Shown: positions 34,641-45,515 of the stretch, one piece after another
Position numbering within the stretch: the stretch's first letter is position 1
How the letters are laid out: every line of letters begins with the position of its first letter
Origin: Gentiana macrophylla
Taxonomy: Eukaryota > Streptophyta > Magnoliopsida > Gentianales > Gentianaceae
Direction: 5' to 3'
DNA: 64,000 nucleotides
Assembly (NCBI GenBank): GCA_026214975.1
Contig: CM047810.1
Span: 97,728,316-97,792,315 of the forward strand
The notes under the pieces: generated by a model
Seen by the model: only the letters and a program-made list of their open reading frames with translations
Databases searched by the model: none
Told to the model about the DNA's origin: nothing
Translations under genes and position numbers: made by a program

Positions 34641-35124
34641 CACCAAGCCTTTGAAGAGCTCAAGCGATACTGGTCACCGCCTTTTTAGTAAGTCCTAATA
34701 TAGGCGATCGGCTTTATTTATATTTGGCGGCCTCGATATAGGGTCATTCTTTGCAGCTTCTTATAAAAGAAGAGGGACCCTCGAGAAGCCCGTTCAAAAG
34801 CCCATTTACTATGTCTCAAGGCTCTCACCTGTAGAAGGTCGATATTTTAATGCAGAAAAATTGGCTTACTCTCTCGTTATAGCAGCTAGAAAACTCCGTG
34901 CATATTTTTCGTCACACACGATCGTTATACTATCGGATAGTCCGCTGCGTCAGGTTTTACATAAGCCAGACCTCGCCGGTCGTCTCCAGAAATGGGCAAT
35001 TGAGCTCACGGAATTCGACATCAAGTATGAGCCTCGAAGGCAATCAAAGCGCGCAGCCCTGGCCGAGTTCATTCTTGATGCAAGCTTTCGAGTCCTCGGC
35101 AACACAACCCTTCCCTTCGACTAA
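34641..35124 (+). pseudogene. Gypsy Pol: RNase H attached to RT
   Basis: The segment 34770-35080 reads YYVSRLSPVEGRYFN-like, then LAYSLVIAARKLRAYF, then a VILSDSPLRQVLHKPDLAG stretch followed by RLQKWAIELTEFDIKYEPR. This is the standard order of the RT-linked RNase H (RNase H-like and connection) in plant gypsy elements. It ends near the AALAEFI block that closes the domain. Confidence 0.85.
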
Positions 35125-35600
35125 CTCGCCCGATAAACCGGCTCCTAGCGCCCCACGAGGCCCGAAACACCGCTGGCGATTGTTCGTTGGCGCAAGCGAA
35201 TTGGAGCTTCTGGAGCCGGAGTCGCCTTGCTCGAGCCTGGAACGTCCAAGAAATTGAGAAAGCACTTCGCTTCGATTTCACGGCATCAAACAACCAAGTC
35301 GAATATGAGGCGATCATCGCAGCCTTGAACTCGCCTCTGCAATGAGAGTTGAAAACATACACGCCTTTTGCGACTCACAACCGGTTGTCAATCAAGTGAA
35401 TGGAGGTTATAAGATTTATTGCTCAATACTACAAAGAATTACATCGACCGGTCCAAAAGTTACGCCGCCGATTCGGATATTGCGAGCTCTCTTATATACC
35501 ACGCACTTTCGTAATTTGAGGGCGGACTATTTATCCAAGTTATCCGACGCCGACGCGGGCGCCGCTCCCGACATCCTCCGGAATACCTCGAGGAACCATC
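35125..35600 (+). pseudogene. Second (archaeal-type) RNase H domain, decayed
   Basis: After the first RNase H comes a W-R-L-F-V-G-A-S stretch in place of the usual W-x-L-Y-V-D-G-A, at about 35170. A piece with EYEAIIAAL (about 35300) and FCDSQPVVNQVNGGYKI (about 35365) follows. The E-A-I-I-A-AL and D-S motifs are those of the additional RNase H found only in Tat-group gypsy elements. The first catalytic Asp appears lost (V-G-A in place of V-D-G-A). Confidence 0.7.
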
Positions 35601-35699
35601 TATCAACAGATGTGAGATCATGGATATTCAACACTCCTCGCGTGTCCGGATCGATGAGGTCAAGGATTATATCGAGCATGGAGTTTTGCCTTCGCACAA

Positions 35700-36860
35700 A
35701 ATAGGCGAGAACCTTGGCTCGACGAGCAGCGAGATATGTCGTTCAAAATGGGATACTTTACAGGCGCTCTTTCTCCAAACCTCTACTCCGCTGTGTCCGG
35801 CCGGAGCAAGTAGAGGGTATCCTCCGTGAGCTTCATCAAGGAGTATGCGGCGGGCATCCCGCCTGTCGAACCCTCGCACAAAGGGCGATCACCGCAGGAT
35901 ACTACTGGCCTACCTTGTTGAGGGATGCGGATATATTTGTTAGGGAATGCGACCCTTGCCAAAGCGTACGCGGATATACCCAGTGTTACCCTCCGTAGAG
36001 CGAGCATCGCCACCGCCTCATGGCCTTTCGAGATGTGGGTATCGACCTGCGTCGGTCCGATGCCTAAAGGGCGTGGCGGATGCGAGTACATAGTAGTAGC
36101 GGCTGATTATTACACGAAATGGACAGAGGCCAAGCCCCTCAAAGAGATCGCCACAACTCAGGTTATCTATTTTCTTATGGATCAAGTATGGACTCGTTTC
36201 GGGATACCTCGCATCATCATATCCGACCATGGACCGCAGTCGAACGAATTCGACGAGTTTTGTAAAGAGCATGGCGTCATTCATGCGACGCCTTGGTCGA
36301 CTATCCTCAAAGTAATGGTCGAGCAGAGAACGCAAACAAACAACTTCTCGAGAGGTCCAAACGCACTTTATGCGGAAAAAGCGGCAGATGGGTAGATGAG
36401 TCGCCCGCGATCTTATGGTCGCTCGGACCGCCAAAGTCTACCACAGGAGAAACCCCATTCTCCCGACTTATGGTTCGGAGGCGATGACACCGATGGAAAT
36501 GACTCTACCTAGAATCGAGTATCGCATTTCAAATGAGAGACACCAACGCCGATCACGCGAATTTGAGCTCGACATGCTCAAGAAAAGAGATTGCAAGTCT
36601 GCGACTGATTGGCTAACTTCAGGATGGCCGCCAAGCGACATCACGATAAGAATGTACGCCATCATTTTTCAAGCGGGAGATTTCGTATTAATTAAATGTG
36701 AAACCGCCGCCACAAACCCGAAAAGTTAGACAAAGAATCGGAGGGACCCTTCAGTGTCTCTCATGAGCTAAAGAAGGGGACGTATTATCTCAAAGACAGG
36801 AATGGCCGTGAATATGAGAATACTTGGCACGCCGACAACCTCAAGAGATATTACATGTAG
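35700..36860 (+). pseudogene. Gypsy Pol: integrase
   Basis: The HHCC zinc-binding part (about 35800-35970) shows LRELHQGVCGGHPACRTLA and C-D-P-C-Q. The catalytic core (36020-36330) shows PFEMWVSTCVGPMPKGRGGC, then YYTKWTEAKPL, then WTRFGIPRIIISDHGPQ; the first two acidic positions are partly changed. The C-terminal part ends in NTWHADNLKRYYM-stop at 36860, the classic plant gypsy end. Frameshifts near 36000, 36300 and 36480 break it. Integrase would insert the cDNA into the genome. Confidence 0.87.
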
Positions 36861-37188
36861 TCCTCTCGCTTTTGGAACTTGTGCCTCAGCGTGAGGGGAT
36901 CAGTGCCCAGCCACCGCCCGACCCAGCGTCAAAGCTTGCGTATTTTTGGGTTAGCAAAACAAAAACAACTCAAAATACTAAAGCAGAGAACAAAGGCATA
37001 AAAGAAATGGCCATACAAGCGCCCCAATATGTACTGATGAAAAAGGATCAAAGTTAACAGGGTGGCGAGCCCCACATCACCCGGAAACAAAAGTTAATAT
37101 TACAAACCAACAAAAAGTTTGTCAATAACAAAAATGAGTCAAACGCTTCCAAATCAAGGCCACTTTGCGAATCTCTGGCTGTGCCCCC
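36861..37188. other. Spacer between integrase and the antisense gene end
   Basis: No gene. Positions 36915-36975 carry a GCGTCAAAGCTTGCGTATTT phrase followed by TTGGGTTAGCAAAA, repeated almost exactly at 41212-41250. This is a direct duplication inside the element. Confidence 0.6.
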
Positions 37189-38336
37189 TCACCACCTGAA
37201 CGCGCCTGATCCCCTCTCTGTATTGGCCCCATCCAAGATCGCCTGCACAAGTGACCGCATGTTCTCTTCTGCTGCCACTGGAAATACCGCCGCCTGTAAA
37301 CCATCAACCCTGCATTGCTCACGGTACTCTGCGATCTCCTCCTCGGAGTAGGGAACCACGGGATGATATTGAATGAGCTCGGCGCTGAAGGAATTCTCCT
37401 GAGTCCACGCCGCCATATCTTGTAAACTGGGGACCCTCTGCTGATGCATCGACCTACAGACACACCGCGCCATATGATAGCAGCCTTGGTCATAATTGTC
37501 ACCCAGATCTTTCCAATATTCGGCGCTGTCTTTATACTCAGCGACGGCGGCCTGAATTTTTGCCTGGATATCCGAGGCAAGGTCCTCGGCCTTCTTGATA
37601 GCCTCCTCAGCCTTCGTGCTGGCGTCCTCAGCTTTCCGACGGGCATCCTCAGTTTCCTTAGCAAAGCATCGGCCGGCGATCTCGGCCGGTTTTCAACTTT
37701 TGCTCACAGGCACCCAAGGCGGCTTCGACCTTCTTGCGATGATTCTTCTCATGAGTAACTTGGCGCTCCAACTCAGCTATCCTATCCGCCCAGGTCTGTT
37801 CTTTAGCGGTATATAGGGCCTTGGCATCGCCAACTATGGCCTCTCAGATCCTTCATTGTCCAACTCACGCCAACTCCTGGTTCTCCTGCGCTTTCTTCAC
37901 CACCTTTCATCGCTCGTCCGTTGTTCGCTCTCCACCAACTTCTCGACAAGATATCAAAGCGGCGAGCACGCAACGCGAGACCTAAGAAAGACACATGGTA
38001 AGCACTTGGAAGATAAAATGAAATTGCATGCGAAAAAACATATTTACCTTATGCGCCGACATCCCATACTCGGCGACGGCAAATTTCATAGCCTCGCGAG
38101 GATCAATAGAGTCGCTGTTGCCGATGTTGGCGAGAGCAATCCTTTTATCGATCCCGTCCCCACGGATAGGCGAGCCTCGGACTCCATTTTCTCGTAAGTA
38201 CAGGAAGAGGAGGAACGGCCGACGAGTCGACTCCATCATCACACCCTACCAAAGCGACGATTGATCGCCGCAGAAAGCCTCGTCAAAGTATAGAGGAATG
38301 TCGGCACTCGCCAAGCTTCTTGCCGTGCGCGATCCT

Positions 38337-39422
38337 TGATAACGGAAAAATTCACTGTTATTTTGATAACAATTTACCCCATTTCTGATATCATTTTGAG
38401 TATTTTTATATCGTTTCGAGTCTTTAATTCCTTAGTTTCATAAAAATATATAAGTAGTAACTATTATGTAAACTATCGTGTTTTTATAAGTTTTTATAAG
38501 TTTTTGTACCGGTTTAGTAACCGGTGTGTTGTGTCGGATTTACGTTTGGTATTTTGGTGGTTCATTGCAGAATCATAAGTGGACCAAGATCCTACGTAAC
38601 GACATGTTTTGAGCCCTAAAAGAGGTGTTTAGAGGGTTAGAAGAAGGTGCCACAAGCTTACGAGTTCAAATGGATCAAATTTTTCTTAAGTACTTAATCG
38701 TTACATATTTTCGACGAAGATTTGACCCAGCTTAGAGGCATTTTCAGGGGATGACTTCTTAATGAAAGTTGTAGATCTTCAAATAAGCTTTCCAACGCAT
38801 TTTGAATCAAGTCAATTGGACTTCTACAACTCAAATGGTGGTCAAGTGGCTAATCGGTTCATATTAGTAGCAATCCCGCAAACGACACGACTTACGAATG
38901 GCTCATCAAAACGACATTTTCTGAAGAAGAGTCCTTCATAAAAGTTGTAGAGTTTTCCGAGAGCTTAATTATGACATTTGGATCACGTCATTTGGAGGTC
39001 TACAACTCGAGATATAAATTTTAGAAGTTTAATATATAATTATATAATTATATATACATACGAGCACATGCAGTTAGTTAGAGGTAATGATGAGTAATGA
39101 TTACACGGACCGGTCCGGCTCCTTCAAGGACCGGTCCGGCCTCAACATTTGCCTATATATACGAGGGTTTTAGCAGATGAAACCTTTGCCCCTTTCTTCC
39201 CCATCCCTCTTCTTCTTTTTTCCTTTCTTTTTAAATTATGTTTTGGGGGCTAAATTAGATATATATATGTTGTTATAATGTCGGTTGTAATAACCCGACT
39301 AGTTATCATTTTAATATAATTTCATTTCCGTTTTTATTGCTTTCTTTTACTTTTATGCAATTAGTATAAATATATATATATATATATATTATACTATATA
39401 TATATCTATATCTATATATATC

Positions 39423-39454
<32 letters not shown>

Positions 39455-40663
39455 AATTTGTAGTTATTTTATTTCTGTTTTGTTTTCTTTAGTTTTGTTT
39501 CTTTTTATATATATATTTATATATATCTATATATACATATATATATATCTATATACTAGTATTTATATATATATATATATATGTATTTAGATATATATAT
39601 TTTTATTTCGTTGTTATTTCCGTTGTTATGAATAGCTAAAGTAAGTCACATAGTCGAATCATGTAAAATTTGGTGAAATCAACCCTTGGAAAATGAAATA
39701 GGGAGTGGGTAGTGCTTTTATTGTTATATCTCACATATTTCACGCCTTAGAACTTGTTATAACAGATTTGGGCTAGATTGACAACCTAGGTCAAATATCA
39801 CACACATCACTCTTGAAGAGTTGTTCGATAGAGTGGTGTGGGAAAAAGGGTTCTAAAATCGGGAGGTAAAACATACCGTGTTTTAGGTCGTGAATTCAGG
39901 CCACGCTCATCGATGTATTATTATCAACATAATAATTCGAATGTGGTAGTTTAGATTAGTGTAGTTTAGTGTTAGACCCGGGGTTGAACTATGAAGTGCC
40001 GGGTGGTTCTTGAGCCAACGATGACAAGTTGTTTCACGGAGTATTTCGGGTAGACCATGGATTAGGTAAAGCTTCGGTTTTATTGCTTTGACACATTCTC
40101 GTTAAGATGTTCGGTGTAAATACGTTGATGAGTATCGGGGTAGTAACGTCGACCGAGTAATTTCGGACTTGTTTCCTTACGCGAGGTTTTACGTGGAAAC
40201 AGAGCGTCTCACAACACTTAATCATGTTAGATTAATCGGTTTTCTAAAGGAGAATTAGTTAACCTCACATAGGATGTTGAAGGAGAGTTGTTCGATTTTA
40301 GCATCGAATTAGGAGCACGCACCCGTGAGATTGAGTGTGAGAGTTCATTTGCACACTTCCGCTTTGTCTATCCGTGGGGTTGAAATTAACTATTTTGATC
40401 ATGGTTCGGCTATGTCTTTTAAAACCAAGTAGTTTAATTTTTTTCTTTTCTATTTTTAGTATAACACTCCACCTAAACTTTGACCGCCTAGACTAAGTTT
40501 TACGCTCACTTTGGTACTCACAACCACATTTCTCTTGGGACGACCTCTCACTCTAGTAGCTATCCTAGCAATCGACACAGTACTCTGCGGCCAGAGAGTT
40601 AGTTTACCCACAGCTATGAGTCTTTATAAATGTATTTTTAGTGGGTGAATTTTTCGCTCATCA
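38337..40663 (+). repeat. LTR of the collapsed element (2.3 kb)
   Basis: TGATAACGG to GCTCATCA. It holds a TATA-like CCTATATATAC at about 39152 just after two copies of the palindrome GGACCGGTCC (39107-39116, 39128-39137), which are good candidates for promoter elements. A long (TA)n-rich section spans 39365-39600. No ORF worth naming. Confidence 0.85.
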
Positions 40664-40668
40664 AAAAT

Positions 40669-40686
40669 TGGCGCCGTTGCCGGGGA
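40669..40686 (+). other. Primer-binding site, tRNA-Asp
   Basis: TGGCGCCGTTGCCGGGGA, a full match to the complement of the 3' end of plant tRNA-Asp as used by Athila-type elements. Confidence 0.9.
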
Positions 40687-42491
40687 CCAATATTTTAGTG
40701 GGTGTATTTTTCTCTCATCAATCCTCGCGGCACGAATCCATAGGCGGGGTAAGGTTGAGAGGAGAATCGAGACTCTCTCAGTCGACGACCTCAGGCGGCG
40801 CATCCACTCTTGGTCTTTTCGGGAAAGGGGCGTCTTCAAGAACATCTTCGACTCTCTTGGCTGCTTACCAAGGCGGTGGTCGAGCTGCGGTGGGGGGGGG
40901 CGGACTTCTTCACATGTCGCTCTGAAATCGCAACACCGCAGGAGAGGTCCCGCCTCGAGATCTTTGTACCCGCCGCGAAGCGGTCACTACCGGTTGATCC
41001 CACATGAATAATCGGTATGATCACGGATCTCGCCTCGCTAACTCTCTTCCTCCCGCGTCTTCCTCGCGGCATTAGCAAAGGGCGGCATTGGCACTCTGCG
41101 AAGACCGGATGCCGGCATCAACGAAAAGAAAAAGAAGAAGCAATCAGAAATGTGGTAAAAAAAAATATAAAAAAAAGGGAGTAGGGGATCGTGCCCGGCG
41201 CCGCCCGACCAGCGTCAAAGCTTGCGTATTTTTGGGTTAGCAAAAACAAAAATAGAGAAGAAATGGTTTTACCCTGGCGGCTCGACCAATCACCGCCACA
41301 CTCTTCGCACTGCGTCGGAAAGGTCCTACCCAAGTGGCATTCGCCGACCCAGTCAGGATCACTAAGCTCCACACCTGGCGGGGGAATGTTCACGACAGGC
41401 AAAATCCCCGGCACCAAACAGCCCGGGATCCCTGCCATCCTCGCGCTACCCAGCTTTACGTTCGTCAACATCCGGACACTGATCATGCGGACCTGTGCAG
41501 ATCTGTCCGCAGAGCTAATCAAGGCCACAATCGCCTCTACTTCTTTAGGGCTTGCGAAAGGAACCACTCTGTCTTTAAGCCACTTGGAGTCTAGTCCGCG
41601 TGCGGCCCGGCTCCCAAAATGCGGGAATGGCCATCCGACCTGGATTGCACCCGCGATGCTCTTTGACTCGATTATAGATTTTGTTGTCGGCTGGGTAAAA
41701 GGCGAGACCTCCCTCACGCGCCTCACGCTCACCGCCCCGGAGTTTGGGTGCCGGCGAAATCATGGAACTCCCTAAATGACCCAAGGAGGGCTCAATTCCA
41801 TTAAGGCGACACGTCGTGAATGAACGCCGCCAGGGTCCTAACAAAGACATTAGGGTGAAAGTCCGCCGGCAAGGCTTCCAAGAAATACATCACCTCCACC
41901 AAAAAGGATCGAAAGGGCCTGAACCCCGCCAGAAATTGTCAAAAGGCGTTACAACCGGTCCCTCTGACGGGCGCCCGCAAGTATACTCATCTCTGTCGAT
42001 TGTCCATGCACGGGCAAAAATAATAGTCATCGGAGAGCGATATCGGGCGCGGATAAGCGGTGTTAAAGTCAGGCGCCGCGGCCAACAAAGATCTCCATTC
42101 TGCATCGACAGCGCGATGCATGGCCTTCAGCTTGCCACCCTCTTCCAAAGACTCCGCAGTCTTCAAGCTGATCTGGATTTTCCCCCTCTGCGGGGCGGAG
42201 CTAGCAGTGCAGGTGCCCTACGGCCGTCCCCCTTCGCTTTTGCGGCCTCGGGGCTGACGCCGCCTGAATCCTTTCACCGGCGGTCTTAGAAATTCGCTCT
42301 CTGGGAGCTAAGTGCTGCAAGGATTCAGAAAGCAGCCGAGTGCCCCTCGTTATAAGGAGCCTTTGGGCCTCGCCAGTCTCGAGGCGTGAGTCCTCTTCGT
42401 CAGAATGAGAAGGAGAAACCTCGCAGCCAGCCCTTTCCTCGGCCCCGCCATCACCATAATTAAATTCTTCATGATCATTGTATCGTCCCAT

Positions 42492-43400
42492 TTGCGCGAC
42501 ATGCGCAAAATGAAGAGAGGTGGATCAACGCTTCGTTCAGTCAACACCGCCCCCATTTTCAGCGCACACCAACAAAGACAGGGGCAACGGGGTCATAAAG
42601 AAATACTACACGAAAAAATTGAAAAATTGCTCCACTAATCCTCAAGGCTTCAAATTCACAAAAGAAGGGTTTAGGCATACGGATTCTCACACGGTTAAAA
42701 ACCTCAAAATCCGAATATCTACGGGACAAAAAGCGTACTTATGATCTATACAGGCGAGAATCAACCACGAAATGACGATCAACAAAGAAAAACCCGGTGT
42801 TAGATCGGATAAAGATGGTACCTTTATGATCCGGATGGCGTAAAATTGGGAAGACAAAGATGATCACTCCGATCGTTTGTAAGGGCTCACTCCGATGAAG
42901 TTCAAACACATCCTCGACCTCGAGTCGGAAACTTGGTTCCAAATCACCACAAGATGCTCTTGATTTACGGCTTGGTAGAAAGGATTTGATCGGCTGAAAA
43001 TTTTGGAAAAGGTTTTCGTAAAAGTGGAAGAAGGAAGGGCAACGCCCGCCAAATAGACAAACACTCAACCAACCAACGGCCATGATTGTCTTCATCCAAC
43101 GGTTCGGGTTTGCGGGAAAGCAAAAGTTTGAATTGGACACGGCGCTTTGAAATTTGAAGTTTGCGTAAAAAACGTAACGCCATCATCACCACCGCCGTCC
43201 ACGACCTCACGGCGAACGTCACCTTGTCGAATCGAAAGGACGCCACATTTAATGATACGCAGCGTTACGCAGCCCATTTATATTGCTCCACGTTGCACGC
43301 CGTCGATAATAGCTCGCATGTACGATTTATGCTTTTCGCCAACACAAATGACTTCGCCATCTCGCCTGGGATCGCGAAAATGATTAAATCCTAGAAACTC
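42492..43400. other. Leader region of the antisense gene
   Basis: No gene recognised. A TATA-like TATAAAT on the minus strand (43276-43282), within CAATATAAATGGGC, could be the promoter of the antisense gene that starts at 42491. The 780 bp between them would be a leader. Confidence 0.4.
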
Positions 43401-44150
43401 AACATGTCGACCTCGGTCGAGACCAACGAGCACGGAGGCGATTTACGCGCAAAGCTCTCAAGCGCGATCGCGGCGGACGAAACGACTCCTCGCGGCATAT
43501 CTCGATCGCTACATCTGCGTGCACCTCAACATGTCGACATCGGTCGGACCAACGAGCACGGACGATTTACATCGCAAGCTCTCAAGCCCGCGATCGCGGC
43601 GACGACGAAACAGCCTCCTGCGGCATATCTCGATCGCTACATCTTGCACCTCAACATGTCGACCTCGGTCGAGACCAACGAGCACGGACGATTTACATCG
43701 CAAGCTCTCAAGCGCGATCGCGGCGACGACTGCACGACTCTCGCGGCATATCTCGATCGCTTTATCTCAGTGCACCTCTACATGTCGACCTCGGTCGACC
43801 AACGAGCACGGACGATTTACATCGCAAGCTCTCAAGCGCGATCGCGGCGACGAAACAACTCCTCCGCGGCATATCTGGATCGCTATCTTGTGCACCTCAA
43901 CATGTCGACCTCGGTCGACTAACGAGCACGGACGATTTACATCGCAAGCTCTCGCCGCGATCGCGCGGCGACGCAACGCTCCTCGCGGCATATCCGGATC
44001 GCTACATGCCGTGCACCTCAACATGTCGACCTCGGTCGGACCAACGAGCACGGACGATTTACATCGCAAGCTCTCGCCGCGATCGCGGCAACGAAAAGAC
44101 TCCTCCGCGGCATATCTGGATCGCTCATCTTTGTGCACCTCAAATGTCGC
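43401..44150. repeat. Tandem repeat of 120-127 bp, six copies
   Basis: AACATGTCGA (or TACATGTCGA) starts copies at 43401, 43528, 43653, 43779, 43899 and 44020, with a broken seventh near 44140. Each copy contains CGAGCACGGACGATTTACATCGCAAGCT-like and GCGATCGCGGC segments. It is very CpG-rich compared with its surroundings. Open frames across it (172 and 245 codons) are repeat artefacts. Confidence 0.93.
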
Positions 44151-44470
44151 CGTTCGCGGTGTCATCACACCTCCCGGCAAGGCCCACAAACCGACGAGGT
44201 ATCCCAAACGGATGGAACGGTTCAAAAGCCATCATTGGTGGTCTTCCGAGTTTTAGCCGCGTTTGATAGGGCTACCTTGACTAGGGACTATTCCGACGAA
44301 AAATAGCCCATGATTACCCACCATAAATAACCGTCCTTCGAATGCTCATAATGACGGTAAACCTCTCAGATAACCATCATTACGCCGGTCATTATGACCG
44401 TCTCTTCAGATAGCCGTCGCTCTGTCTGCCCACCATTATGGTAATCCATGCCAAACACGCCACCTCCCTC

Positions 44471-44478
44471 TATAAAAG
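44471..44478 (+). promoter_or_regulatory. TATA box ahead of the small acidic ORF
   Basis: TATAAAAG preceded by CTCCCTC, 99 bp upstream of the ATG at 44570. Spacing and pyrimidine-rich leader are like a plant core promoter. It lies inside the gypsy 3' region, well away from either LTR. Confidence 0.5.
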
Positions 44479-44569
44479 CCAGCCATGTTACTACCTTCTC
44501 TCCACAATCAAGCTTACTCTCCCATTTGAGTCACTCGTTTCTTCCTTACAAAATCCCAGAAAAACAAGA

Positions 44570-44899
44570 ATGTCTCAGTCAGATAATGATGAATACGAGT
44601 TTATGGAGGAGTACAAAGGCAACGAGCACCTGGAATCCGGCTTGCATTTTCTCCACAACCCATCAGTGGGAGAACAACCCCCAATCTCAATACCACGAGT
44701 AGAAATGGAACAGAATCTCGATACCGCTGCCGCCTTCCTGCTGCCCGAGATTGCGGAGTTAGAGCGTGAAGAGGAAGGCGAGATAAGTGAATCCGAATCT
44801 TGCGAGCTCATAGGAGGATCGAGGTATTCATCGGCGATCGGATCCATGAACCGCCCAGAGCGCACTATTCAAAAAATTCGTCGTCCTAATCCGAATTAG
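44570..44899 (+). CDS. Small acidic protein encoded in gypsy 3' region (109 aa)
   Basis: I do not recognise a family. The frame also extends upstream to 44438, but the ATG at 44570 is preferred because it follows a TATA box (44471) by 99 bp and has the context ACAAGAATGT. The protein starts MSQSDNDEYEFMEEYKGNEH and is strongly acidic through residue 85, with an E-L-E-R-E-E-E-G-E-I-S-E-S-E-S-C run. It ends in a short basic tail (RTIQKIRRPNPN). There is no signal peptide or membrane segment. It is unbroken while all the element's main genes are broken, which could be chance for 330 bp. It could be the first exon of a longer sense-strand accessory gene. Confidence 0.4.
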   Translation: MSQSDNDEYEFMEEYKGNEHLESGLHFLHNPSVGEQPPISIPRVEMEQNLDTAAAFLLPEIAELEREEEGEISESESCELIGGSRYSSAIGSMNRPERTIQKIRRPNPN

Positions 44900-45499
44900 A
44901 AACGCCAGGGGCCATGGTCGACGCTGTGCAGGAAAAGAATGGCAAAGCGTTTTCACGGTGTGGGCCCTTACAATCACCGAGTCCGCAAGTGAGATCCAAG
45001 ATGAGAAGATCGCTTCTATATGAGGAGGACGACCTGGTAGGCGCGGGATGAGAGAAGATCGCTTCCTATATCTCGAAAAGGGGCGGCCGGGTAGGTCGGT
45101 TCCTCTTGTCGCTATGCATCGATCACGAACTATCAAGCGCGATGTCGACTCCGGATCACCACTAACGTGTACTAGGAGGAGGAAACCACCGGCGATGATT
45201 GGCGTGCCTTTCAGTATAAGCGTCAATTTCACGATGCGCTCGCGGGTTATGTTGCATCAACTTCATGTCACAACCCCGCCGCCTCAAGGAAGCGGTCTTG
45301 AGATTTCGATACAAGCAGAGAGTACTCTTTTCCTTGCTTAAGATTTTTTCCCACTGGGTTTTTCTTAAGTGGTTTTGATGAGGCTCTACTAGTTTGTGTC
45401 CCTAATCATGAGTCCGCTCAACTTTTGTCTTCCAAGAGTGTTCATCAACGAAGACTCCTCGACCAGAATACTACTCTACGCCGCAACGATTTTCCGCCG
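44900..45499 (+). other. Gypsy 3' untranslated region
   Basis: Contains a GAGAAGATCGCTTC duplication (45003 and 45051) and the CCCACTGGGTTTTTC-type phrase frequent before the PPT of plant retrotransposons. A 97-codon frame at 45048 has no recognisable domain. Confidence 0.5.
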
Positions 45500-45515
45500 C
45501 AGAGTAGGGGGCCAT
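45500..45515 (+). other. Polypurine tract of the gypsy element
   Basis: CAGAGTAGGGGGCCAT, directly before TGATGATACGG of the 3' LTR. Confidence 0.85.

Larger units (their letters stand above)
38337..40720 (+). mobile_element. tRNA-Asp-primed LTR element with collapsed interior
   Basis: The target duplication ATCCT is exact (38332-38336, 40721-40725). Structure: a complete LTR of 2327 bp (38337-40663), a standard PBS (40669-40686), then at once a 32-bp copy of the LTR end (TTTTAGTGGGTGTATTTTTC...ATCA). The entire interior and nearly all of the 3' LTR are thus deleted, with the break just after the PBS. The PBS type fits Athila or Tat-like gypsy elements. The tail copy differs from the LTR end by a few bases (GTGGGTGTATTTTTC against GTGGGTGAATTTTTC). 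Confidence 0.9.
37189..42491 (-). pseudogene. Antisense multi-exon gene relic in the gypsy 3' region
   Basis: On the minus strand, the ATG at 42491 opens an acidic N-terminus (MGRYNDHEEFNYGDGG). A conserved-looking block then spans about 42160-41270: FNTAYPRPISLSDDYYF, then FLEALPADFHPNVFVRTLAA, then KWLKDRVVPFASPKEVEAI. This resembles the protein family described as 'putative gypsy type transposon', found antisense in RIRE2- and Grande-like elements. The C-terminal part (about 37900-37190) is a coiled coil (AEEAIKKAEDLASDIQAKIQ and neighbours) ending in a YSEEEIAEYREQCRVDGLQA block. A GT-AG intron of 66 bp fits 37982-38047. Frameshifts are present, and 38337-40720 is an insertion inside the gene. 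Confidence 0.6.

Noticed and set aside
43404..44256. Frames of 172 and 245 codons across the gypsy tandem array
   Set aside because: Periodic translation of the 120-127 bp repeat; the frame changes with unit length.
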